The translations under genes and the position numbers were made by a program. The notes under the pieces are model-generated. The model was not told the DNA's origin. It did not search any database and was given only the letters and a program-made list of their open reading frames with translations. From an uncultured Bacteroidales bacterium (lineage in GTDB: Bacteria; Bacteroidota; Bacteroidia; Bacteroidales; P3), in contig OMWJ01000005.1 of the NCBI GenBank assembly GCA_900314725.1, positions 62,001-126,000 of the forward strand: a stretch of DNA of 64,000 nucleotides, read 5' to 3'. This document shows, piece after piece, positions 53,329 through 60,125 of the stretch. The stretch's first letter is position 1. Each line of letters begins with the position of its first letter.

Positions 53329-55880
53329 TAATACTCTTTGTCAAAATCTTCAGCAGAAATCAGAGTATTATAGCCTCCTATGTTTTCGTTCTCATAACGG
53401 TTTATACCAACATATCGCAAAGAAGAATCTTCGTAACGTTTGAATTTAAATACTGCGTCATTCATAAGACTTTCATTAAATAATCCCATGCTTACAAGTA
53501 AAGAAAAGTCTTCTTTTGTCAAACCTGTAACTTTTTTAAACAGATTTGGTTCAAGTTTATTTATAACATCTTGCAGAGAATATTCTCTAAAATCTGAAAG
53601 ATACATAAATATAGGAATACGCGTGGCGAACTTGATAAGTTTATCTCTAATCTCTTTACGTTTAGATTGATATTCCTTTTCTTCATCCGAAAGTTGTTTC
53701 TTTTCTTTTTTGTCTAAACCCTCTTCTTTGTTTTTCTTTTTTAGATTCTTTACCGATTCTGATTTGTTGATTATTGTTTCTATATGGTCTTTTAAAGGAA
53801 GAGAACGAAAACCCTCTATGTTCATAATAATGTTTATCGCTTCTTCGTTTGCCAATAATCTTTTAAGCATATTATTATCAACATTCACCAATAAAGCACT
53901 TTGCCATCTACGAGCCAATAGAGTAGAAGTTGTACCACTAAGAGCAATATCTAATATTTCTGTTGCATTAACCCTTTTCATTGTGCTACCATCGTAAGCC
54001 AAAACAGGAAGGAAAGAAATAAACTCTGCAACTTTCTTTTCGTGGTTTTGTTCTTCAACGTTTAGTTTATCGCTGTAATCTACAATTTGATTTAATGCAC
54101 GATTAGGAGCAAAATCAAAGATATAACATTCTTTTTTTATTATCTCTTCTTTATTAGGAGAAACATCATCTGGATTTTTTAAAGTCCAAGGACTTTGAAC
54201 TCTGAAAGCTGTTTGGAAATATGTTTCAGCCGAGGTAGTGTTTCTTAGCATAAAAACTCCTGTCCAAGGTTTTATAGTTACTCCTGTAGTTAGTTTTCCA
54301 CACGAAAGAGTAATTGATTTACTTTTCAAAGGATTTTTACCGAAGGCTTTATTAACCGGTCTTATAGCATCAACACCTAAACCTGCATCAACACCAGCAG
54401 CAACTACAATCTTATAATCATGATAAAAAGTATTTTGTCTTTCGTTTAGTAAATTACGCATTGCATAGCAGGAAGCAACATTAGGTAAAAACCAAAGAGT
54501 ATGATTTAAATTGTTCAATAATACCGTATCAGAAAAAGGAAACTTAGGTTTTTTTGCACCTAATTTAAGGTCGTCAAGTGTCGTCTCCAAATAAGAACCA
54601 CGAATAAGGTTAAGCCATTTTTGTACCTCATCTTTATATACAAACTCAGCCTCATCTTTTTCTCCTTCTGCCTTGAAAAATGAGTTTAAGTCAAATTCGT
54701 TATATTCTCCTCCTTCTGCTATTTGTCGTATGTCATCAGGTATTTTGTATGTCATCATCACCATTCTTGGCAAACACAGATAAGGATTTTTCTCATCGGG
54801 ATAGTTTTTTGCCCATTCTTCTTTTGCTTTTTGTTCATCAGAATAAGTCCAATTGAAAATCTGTTCTTCAATAAACTCTCCTGAAAGAATAGCACGAAAA
54901 GGAGTACCAGATAAATATAGATAATGATTTGCTGTTATAGGAATGTTTTCTTCAAAGTCTTCTTCTGTTTGTTTGTTGATGTCATTTTCATATTCTTCAT
55001 ACTTCTTTATTTCTGTATCACTATCAGTATCTTCACCAACAAAGCCGATTGTATCTGTTAAGGCTCTTGCATTCTCTCTCCACGCTCCATAATGGTATTC
55101 ATCAAAAACAATACAATCCCATTGTATTTCATGAACCCATTGATTTCTTTTCTTTATCTTTCCGTTGCTTGTTCCCAAATAATCTTGGAACGAGCCAAAA
55201 CAAACAATAGGTTTCTCTTTGTCTGCATTTTCGTAAGATAGTTCGCTTTGACGAGAAACAAACTGCCAGCCTGAGAAATCAACGTGAGAATTAAGGTCTT
55301 CTTCCCAAGAATTTACAACAGCAGGTTTAAAAGTTAAGATAAGTAATCGTTTCCATTGCATTCTTTCTGCCAACTTATAAGTTGTGAAAGTTTTCCCAAA
55401 TCTCATTTTTGCATTCCAAAGGAAATGCGGAATTCTGCCTGTTTCTCTTTTATAGTTGTTAAAGTAATTAGAGGTCTTTTCTATTGCTTCTTCTTGCTCT
55501 TTTCTTAAAGAGAAACTTTCGCATCTTCCGAATAGATTACTGTTTCCGCTTTTCAAAACAAGTATAGCAGAATGCACATCTTCAACTGAACATTTGAACC
55601 ATTCTCCATTTGGATTATAGAAGTTTTGTTTGCGTAATAGTCTATGAACATCATGATCTGTAAATGATGTTCCATTATATCGCATAGCCGTTTCTTCTAA
55701 AACAATTCTATATGGCTTCTTTTCTGGGCGAAGGGTAGGGTATTGTTGTTTTACTCTTTCTTCTACATTCTTGATAGTGTAGCCCACTTTTAGCAATCCT
55801 TTGTATTGTGGGTTGGTATCTTCATAGGCATATATCTTAGGCGTAGCCTCAGTTTTCAAAGGGAACAATTCATTATTCAT
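53328..55880 (-). CDS. Restriction helicase with N-terminal GIY-YIG-like (T5orf172/MUG113) domain
   Basis: 850 residues. The N-terminal domain (about 14-105) reads KIYAYEDTNPQYKGLLKVGYT, then Arg in VEERVKQQ, then HDVHRLL and GEWFKC, which is the pattern of the GIY-YIG-like T5orf172 nuclease family. A superfamily 2 helicase follows, with a Walker A-like NAKMRFGKT near 156-164, DEYH near 255, LSGTPF near 324 and a late Arg-containing motif (TAFRVQSPW) near 557. The C-terminal 250 residues are helical and highly charged. Together with two adenine methylase genes just upstream it is probably the ATP-dependent restriction subunit. Cleavage by the GIY-YIG-like domain is inferred, not shown. Confidence 0.75.
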   Translation of the reverse strand: MNNELFPLKTEATPKIYAYEDTNPQYKGLLKVGYTIKNVEERVKQQYPTLRPEKKPYRIVLEETAMRYNGTSFTDHDVHRLLRKQNFYNPNGEWFKCSVEDVHSAILVLKSGNSNLFGRCESFSLRKEQEEAIEKTSNYFNNYKRETGRIPHFLWNAKMRFGKTFTTYKLAERMQWKRLLILTFKPAVVNSWEEDLNSHVDFSGWQFVSRQSELSYENADKEKPIVCFGSFQDYLGTSNGKIKKRNQWVHEIQWDCIVFDEYHYGAWRENARALTDTIGFVGEDTDSDTEIKKYEEYENDINKQTEEDFEENIPITANHYLYLSGTPFRAILSGEFIEEQIFNWTYSDEQKAKEEWAKNYPDEKNPYLCLPRMVMMTYKIPDDIRQIAEGGEYNEFDLNSFFKAEGEKDEAEFVYKDEVQKWLNLIRGSYLETTLDDLKLGAKKPKFPFSDTVLLNNLNHTLWFLPNVASCYAMRNLLNERQNTFYHDYKIVVAAGVDAGLGVDAIRPVNKAFGKNPLKSKSITLSCGKLTTGVTIKPWTGVFMLRNTTSAETYFQTAFRVQSPWTLKNPDDVSPNKEEIIKKECYIFDFAPNRALNQIVDYSDKLNVEEQNHEKKVAEFISFLPVLAYDGSTMKRVNATEILDIALSGTTSTLLARRWQSALLVNVDNNMLKRLLANEEAINIIMNIEGFRSLPLKDHIETIINKSESVKNLKKKNKEEGLDKKEKKQLSDEEKEYQSKRKEIRDKLIKFATRIPIFMYLSDFREYSLQDVINKLEPNLFKKVTGLTKEDFSLLVSMGLFNESLMNDAVFKFKRYEDSSLRYVGINRYENENIGGYNTLISAEDFDKEY

Positions 55881-55892
55881 AGTTATTTGTTT

Positions 55893-57392
55893 TTATTCCA
55901 TTGGTTTTATCATTGTTTCTATATATTCTATCTCATAATCACTTAGATTATACTTTTTATATAATTCTTCGTCTGTCCAAGGTTTTGAAAAATCTTGCAT
56001 AGGAATTAGGAAATATGAACTTTTTGTTGTATTTTGACTGATTTTTTTTAAGCCAAGCATAAAATTAAAGAACTTTGTCTGAGAGTATGAGTGAATATTG
56101 ATTGCTATTTGTTCGCTTTCAAGAGGACCAATGACTAAATATGTTTCTGTGCAGCAAGAATTTTTACCAATAATTATTGGTTTAATCCAATCTTTACTCA
56201 TATCTCCAATTCCTATCGCCTTAGGTACAATTATTTTATATTGATTAATTAGGTCAATAGACTTTGTTATATGCTTCTTATCAACGTATCCTTGTTTTTG
56301 ATTCGCATATATTTTTACAGAATTTTCAAATTCTTTTTCAGTAAATTCTTTGAAATCAGATGCAATACCAAAAGGATTTCTAAAGGAAACTATATCGCTA
56401 AATGATTTTTCTTTTTTATTTTGTACTTTTCTTAATATGCTTATTGCTTGATTATGCCTTATAAAGACATCACATCCCTTTTCCAAAAGAGGACGTTTCA
56501 TTGATGAGACTATTTTATTATTTGAATGTTGATAAACTCCACATAAACCTGCATTATCTCTTTCCCATAGAAAATAGCAGACACCTCCTTTTATTTCAAC
56601 TCCTGAGAAACACTCAGATGCATCATTATAATCATGAATTATTCTTAATCTATTATCATTTAACATTTTGTTTCTAAATTCATCAAGTCCCTTTCCTCCA
56701 GCATACCAGCGAGCAGGTATAATCATACATAAAAATCTTGGTTGAAGTTTTTTTGCTTGTTCTACAAATTTATGATAAAGAGGGGTTGCACTGCTTCCTG
56801 TACCTCCTCCATCATTTAACTGATATGGAGGATTGCCTATAATAACATCAAATTTCATATCTTTAAAAAACTTTTCTGGTTCGTAAGTGTGAATAAACTG
56901 ATAAGCATAATTTTCTTTATCTTCATCATTGGAATAAGTATCTTGGTTTGCACCGCAAAACTCACACTTACCATTGATAAAATTGTGTTTAACTCTTTTG
57001 TAAATAATATTGCCTTGTTCATTAGAGAAACAAGTTGCAATACTTTTATCGCTGTTTGCCGTCTTGCAACAATAAACGCTTCTGCGTGAAAGAAGAGAGG
57101 TTAGTTCAGTGATAGCGATGCCGAAGACTTGTTTTGAAAGAATATGGTTGATTCTTTCTTGAGTATCTGGAAATAAAGGTTTAAGTCCTTCGTTTAATCG
57201 TTTGGTTATCTCTCTTAGAAATACTCCCGACTTAGTAAAAGGATCAAGGAAAGTAGCCTTTGGATTTGTCCATAAATCTTTTGGTAACAGGTCTAACATA
57301 TCACTGACAACATTGGGCGGGGTAAAGACTTCGTCATTAGACAGGTTGGCAAGACAATTCAAAATGTCAGGATTATAATTGATTTTCTTCAT
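55893..57392 (-). CDS. Adenine-specific DNA methyltransferase (Eco57I-like), second methylase of the system
   Basis: 499 residues. SAM-binding motif I is FLDPFTKSGVFLREI (about 48-62); catalytic motif IV is DVIIGNPPYQL (NPPY at about 187-190). CEFC (about 143-146), with a CC pair near 108, may bind zinc. The C-terminal half (about 230-499) would be the target-recognition and dimerisation region. N6-adenine methylation is expected from NPPY. Its start overlaps the other methylase gene by 20 bp, and it lies 12 bp before the helicase gene. Confidence 0.82.
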   Translation of the reverse strand: MKKINYNPDILNCLANLSNDEVFTPPNVVSDMLDLLPKDLWTNPKATFLDPFTKSGVFLREITKRLNEGLKPLFPDTQERINHILSKQVFGIAITELTSLLSRRSVYCCKTANSDKSIATCFSNEQGNIIYKRVKHNFINGKCEFCGANQDTYSNDEDKENYAYQFIHTYEPEKFFKDMKFDVIIGNPPYQLNDGGGTGSSATPLYHKFVEQAKKLQPRFLCMIIPARWYAGGKGLDEFRNKMLNDNRLRIIHDYNDASECFSGVEIKGGVCYFLWERDNAGLCGVYQHSNNKIVSSMKRPLLEKGCDVFIRHNQAISILRKVQNKKEKSFSDIVSFRNPFGIASDFKEFTEKEFENSVKIYANQKQGYVDKKHITKSIDLINQYKIIVPKAIGIGDMSKDWIKPIIIGKNSCCTETYLVIGPLESEQIAINIHSYSQTKFFNFMLGLKKISQNTTKSSYFLIPMQDFSKPWTDEELYKKYNLSDYEIEYIETMIKPME

Positions 57393-58014
57393 ATTCTTCT
57401 TGGATTTTTAAGAAATTAGTGATAGGAAAACGTTTTACTTCTTGAGCATCGGGGAAAAGGCTATTGGGATCTGCGGCTAAGAGTTCTTGCATAGTGTAAT
57501 CTATTCTCTTAACCTTATTTTTTGCAATAAAAGACCATTCTGCAAAAACAATATCTTCGCCTTTTGAGGTTTTGAGATTTAAGGCGTCTCCGCAGATAAT
57601 GTTTTTATCCAATAGATATTTGGCTGTAAGGATACATTCTTGCTTTATCCTCTTTTTGTATAAAGAAGTGTAGCATTCTGTGTAAATGCTTAATAAACGT
57701 ATTCTACATTCCTCGCAATTGTCTTCCAAAATATCAATCCCATAAGTAGAGGATATGGCTTGCAGGGAATAAAACTCCCACTCAGATTGGTGTTTAGCAT
57801 ATTTTTCAGAAACAACCTTAAGTTTTCTTTCCAAAATCTTTACCAAGAAATTGCCGTTACCGCATGCAGGTTCTAAGAAACGTGAATCTATTCTCAAGGT
57901 TTCATCTTTTACCAAGTCAAGCATCGCATTAACTTCTCTCTCATTGGTATAGACTTCTCCGTGTTTAGATACTCGTTCTTTGGATTTTATCTGAATATTT
58001 TCCTCTTTGCTCAT
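57373..58014 (-). CDS. Methyltransferase-like protein, first methylase subunit of the system
   Basis: 213 residues with SAM-binding motif I LEPACGNGNFLVKI at about 47-60, preceded by HGEVYTNEREVNAMLDLV, the usual lead-in of N6-adenine methylases. No (N/D)PP(Y/F) motif follows; the corresponding place reads DIVFAEWSFI. It is also short for an independent methylase. It therefore probably acts as a partner of the NPPY-containing protein, or on its own would be inactive. It overlaps the next gene by 20 bp. Confidence 0.72.
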   Translation of the reverse strand: MSKEENIQIKSKERVSKHGEVYTNEREVNAMLDLVKDETLRIDSRFLEPACGNGNFLVKILERKLKVVSEKYAKHQSEWEFYSLQAISSTYGIDILEDNCEECRIRLLSIYTECYTSLYKKRIKQECILTAKYLLDKNIICGDALNLKTSKGEDIVFAEWSFIAKNKVKRIDYTMQELLAADPNSLFPDAQEVKRFPITNFLKIQEEYEENQL

Positions 58015-58169
58015 AAAGTGTTCAACTTTTGAGCATTTACTTTCTTTATTCCAAGAATCAAAAAGGTTTGACCAAGCACAAAAAATGCGGACTTTTTCTT
58101 ATCCGACACTTCAGGTGCTTGGTCAAACCTATGTAAGAAGATAAAATGTCCGCTTATGCAAGCAAACAT
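58011..58169 (-). CDS. Possible 52-residue leading gene of the restriction-modification operon
   Basis: ATG at 58169 to TGA at 58011-58013; the stop overlaps the methylase start as ATGA, the usual mark of translational coupling. The product reads MFACISGHFIFLHRFDQAPE, then VSDKKKSAFFVLGQTFLILG and IKKVNAQKLNTL. The RFDQAP and LGQTF codons are the two arms of a 16-bp inverted repeat (58064-58079 with 58115-58130). I cannot assign a family. It may be a leader peptide, or the reading frame may simply reflect a conserved hairpin DNA element. Confidence 0.35.
   Translation of the reverse strand: MFACISGHFIFLHRFDQAPEVSDKKKSAFFVLGQTFLILGIKKVNAQKLNTL
58064..58130 (-). repeat. 16-bp perfect inverted repeat upstream of the methylase genes
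   Basis: AGGTTTGACCAAGCAC (58064-58079) and GTGCTTGGTCAAACCT (58115-58130) enclose a 35-nt loop with an inner CGGA/TCCG stem; TTTTT follows on the minus strand. The right arm contains TAGGTTTG on the minus strand (58124-58131), which matches a -7 box. It may be a terminator after hepT, a regulatory site, or both. The rest of the 308-bp gap up to 58322 has only short protein-like frames without a start. Confidence 0.6.
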
Positions 58170-58322
58170 TTGCCTGTTATTCTTCCTACATCTTCTTTAG
58201 CGACCAAGCTTTTGAAGTGTTCTTTTTGAATAAATAGCAAACGCTATGATTTATAATATGTTAATTTATTGTTTATCTATATTTTTCTCTTACTTTCTTT
58301 AATGTTTTTTTTAGTTATAAAA

Positions 58323-58658
58323 TTATTCTTTTAATAAATTTTCAATCTCAGTTTTTAGTTTCGGTAAGTGGTTTATAACTATTCCCCATATAATAACATT
58401 AGATACTTTGTCATAACCGTGAATAACATAATTACGAGTATCTATTATTCTTCTTGCATTTGTTATTTGTAAATCTGGTTTTTGTTTCAGTAATTTACTG
58501 ACCGCTTCACCGATTATTTCTATTTGCCTTTCAACCGCCTTTTGCAGCATATCGTTATTTTCATACTCTGTGAAGATTTTCTTATCGCCAAAGTAAGTTT
58601 CAATGCTGTTAATTGCATGAAGTATATCATAAAGATATTTGTTTGAAAAATTATCCAT
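58323..58658 (-). CDS. hepT: HepT-type HEPN toxin
   Basis: 111-residue HEPN-domain RNase. The active-site motif RNYVIHGY (about residues 83-90) matches the RX4HXY form whose Tyr is modified by the MntA partner in characterised systems. The N-terminal helices (YLYDILHAINSIETYFG) are typical of the DUF86 family. Its start overlaps the nucleotidyltransferase gene by 8 bp. Known members cleave tRNA or other RNA when released; the target here is unknown. Confidence 0.85.
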   Translation of the reverse strand: MDNFSNKYLYDILHAINSIETYFGDKKIFTEYENNDMLQKAVERQIEIIGEAVSKLLKQKPDLQITNARRIIDTRNYVIHGYDKVSNVIIWGIVINHLPKLKTEIENLLKE

Positions 58659-58968
58659 AGATATATTTCTTTGTGTTTTCTACTTCTTGAGCAAAAAACG
58701 GATTACATACGCTATCCTCTGTTACAAGATCAATCTCTCTTTCAAACAAGTTTCCCAAAGCATCTTTTAAGTCAAAATAGTAATCTGCTACCTGTAAGAT
58801 AGGTACATTTTCCTTAAAAGAAACAATAAAATCTATATCGCTTTTGTCGGAAAACCTATCTGTAAGAGCAGAGCCAAACACATAAAGTTTATCGACCTTA
58901 TATTTTTCGCAGAGATTATCCAAATCTATTTTCTTTTCACTGATGATGTTCTTTTTTCCCATCTTCAA
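58651..58968 (-). CDS. mntA: MntA-type nucleotidyltransferase antitoxin
   Basis: 105-residue minimal nucleotidyltransferase with YVFGSALTDRFSDKSDIDFIVSF near 29-51: the GS...DxD active site. In characterised MntA/HepT pairs it adds AMP to the HEPN toxin Tyr and so blocks it. First gene of the pair, with its own -7 box; the pair sits directly upstream of the restriction-modification genes. Confidence 0.85.
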   Translation of the reverse strand: MKMGKKNIISEKKIDLDNLCEKYKVDKLYVFGSALTDRFSDKSDIDFIVSFKENVPILQVADYYFDLKDALGNLFEREIDLVTEDSVCNPFFAQEVENTKKYIYG

Positions 58969-58984
58969 TAAATGATTTATTTTG

Positions 58985-58992
58985 CAAAGATA
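58985..58992 (-). promoter_or_regulatory. -7 promoter box for mntA-hepT
   Basis: The minus strand reads TATCTTTG, 16 bp before the mntA start. Confidence 0.5.
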
Positions 58993-59068
58993 TAAAAAAA
59001 ATAGAATTAAATATGCAAATGATTTTAAATTTTTATAACTTGCTATTTATTAATAATTTATATTTGAT

Positions 59069-59165
59069 AAAAAAACATCAACTCTTTTGGGTAAAAAGAC
59101 TTGATGTTTAGGGTGAAAAGAGTTGATCTTTTTTTCTCAAATCCAACTCTTTTTTTACGAAGACT
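59069..59165 (+). repeat. Modular intergenic hairpin repeat, copy F
   Basis: AAACATCAA (59073-59081) can pair with TTGATGTTT (59101-59109). ATCAACTCTTTT (59077-59088) can instead pair with AAAAGAGTTGAT (59116-59127), whose AAAAGAGTTG can also pair with CAACTCTTTT (59144-59153) ahead of a T-run. These pairings exclude one another. It carries the family word CTTGATGTTTAGGGTG and lies between the divergent mntA and the 25-codon gene. Confidence 0.75.
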
Positions 59166-59247
59166 TGGTTTCTACAATTTGGGATGAAAAAGTAAGTTTT
59201 TTTAATAAAATTTTCATACTCTGACACGATTTGGCAGAATGGTAATG

Positions 59248-59255
59248 TAATTTTG
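59248..59255 (+). promoter_or_regulatory. -7 promoter box for the 25-codon gene
   Basis: TAATTTTG matches TAnnTTTG, 42 bp before the ATG at 59298; a TTTG at 59230-59233 is a possible, somewhat close, -33 element. Confidence 0.55.
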
Positions 59256-59297
59256 CAGCCGTATAGTTATAAACAAAAAAAACAGGAGGTAAAAAAG

Positions 59298-59375
59298 ATG
59301 TTAGCAGTAATTTTGATAGTTGGAATGATACTAAACGTTCTTGAAGAAGGATTTAATTCTCATAAGAAGATGTAG
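59298..59375 (+). CDS. 25-residue hydrophobic small protein
   Basis: ATG at 59298 to TAG at 59373. The product MLAVILIVGMILNVLEEGFN ends SHKKM: a single hydrophobic helix (residues 1-15) and a charged tail, as in small membrane proteins. An AGGAGGT ribosome-binding site at 59284-59290, much stronger than most in this window, lies 7 nt before the ATG. A -7 promoter box is 42 bp upstream and a terminator hairpin starts at the stop codon. The complete expression unit is the reason to call it. Function unknown. Confidence 0.55.
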   Translation: MLAVILIVGMILNVLEEGFNSHKKM

Positions 59376-59404
59376 CAGACAAGATTTTTGCGTTTGCTGT
59401 TTTT
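59374..59404 (+). terminator. Terminator of the 25-codon gene
   Basis: AGCAGAC (59374-59380) pairs with GTTTGCT (59392-59398, one G-U pair), followed by GTTTTT. Confidence 0.55.
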
Positions 59405-59933
59405 ACTTTATCTGATAGACCTTGGCGTATAGGGTTTCTTGGATATGCTTGAAAGAGATGTTGTTTTCTTTATCAGCAGGAAAAAGCATAATTTTCATTT
59501 CTACGCCTTCGCTGTCTTTCTCGTAAGGTGGTTGAAAGTAATAGTCGTCTAAAAGTTTAAAACCTAAGCGTTCATAGAAAGTAATCCTTTTTTGGGCTAA
59601 GGGACTTTTGGGCAGTTCTACTTCAAGGATGATGTTTTCTATTCTTTGTTTAAGAAAAGATATATCATTGTTTATAAGTTTTTTTAGAAATTCTGTGCCA
59701 TAACCTTTGTTTCTTTCTTTTGGGGTTATGGCAAGATGTTCTATATAGGTAAAGTCTTTGAAAAACCACAGATTAGCAAAGCCTTTGAAATCCTCGTCAA
59801 AAAATATGGGTACAAACTCAAAAATATCTTCTTCAAGAAGCTTATATATACTTTCCAAGCATCGGCGTTCTTCTTTAGGGAAAGAACTTAGATACAAATC
59901 TTCAGCAATATTAAAATCTTTTCTGCAACTCAT
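59403..59933 (-). CDS. GNAT-family acetyltransferase
   Basis: 176-residue GNAT fold. Motif A reads IEHLAITPKERNKGYGTEFLKKLI (about 78-101) with the acetyl-CoA loop R-x-K-G-Y-G. Motif B is present as LAQKRITFYERLGFKLLDDYYFQPPY near 130-155. The substrate is unknown; related Bacteroidota proteins act on small molecules or protein N-termini. Single gene with its own promoter, convergent with the 25-codon gene. Confidence 0.8.
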   Translation of the reverse strand: MSCRKDFNIAEDLYLSSFPKEERRCLESIYKLLEEDIFEFVPIFFDEDFKGFANLWFFKDFTYIEHLAITPKERNKGYGTEFLKKLINNDISFLKQRIENIILEVELPKSPLAQKRITFYERLGFKLLDDYYFQPPYEKDSEGVEMKIMLFPADKENNISFKHIQETLYAKVYQIK

Positions 59934-59954
59934 AACCTATAAACTAAAACTTTG

Positions 59955-59962
59955 CAAAGGTA
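59955..59962 (-). promoter_or_regulatory. -7 promoter box for the GNAT gene
   Basis: The minus strand reads TACCTTTG, 21 bp before the start codon. Confidence 0.5.
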
Positions 59963-60033
59963 AGAAATTTTGTGATTTTATAAAAAATACGAAAAAATGT
60001 AGTGAAAAATTTCTTTATTTAAATAAATGTGTA

Positions 60034-60041
60034 TAATTTTG
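60034..60041 (+). promoter_or_regulatory. -7 promoter box for gdhA
   Basis: TAATTTTG matches TAnnTTTG, 84 bp before the gdhA start. Confidence 0.55.
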
Positions 60042-60042
60042 C

Positions 60043-60089
60043 ACTCAAAGGAGACGAAGATGGTTTTTTTAACATTTGAGTTGCCTTAG
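60043..60089 (+). promoter_or_regulatory. gdhA leader with hairpin and possible 9-codon upstream frame
   Basis: ACTCAAA (60043-60049) can pair with TTTGAGT (60075-60081). An AAGGAG at 60048-60053 precedes ATG 60060, which opens a frame MVFLTFELP ending at 60089; its codons overlap the right arm. If translated it could influence the hairpin. The start of transcription expected from the -7 box is close to 60048, so the left arm may be only partly transcribed. Confidence 0.35.
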
Positions 60090-60125
60090 GAAAACAAATA
60101 AAATTATTATTAAAACCTTAATATT

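Noticed and set aside
4465-59165. Reading the six hairpin repeats as a dispersed CRISPR array
   Set aside because: There are no regular spacers, no cas genes in the window, and the units differ in order and orientation.
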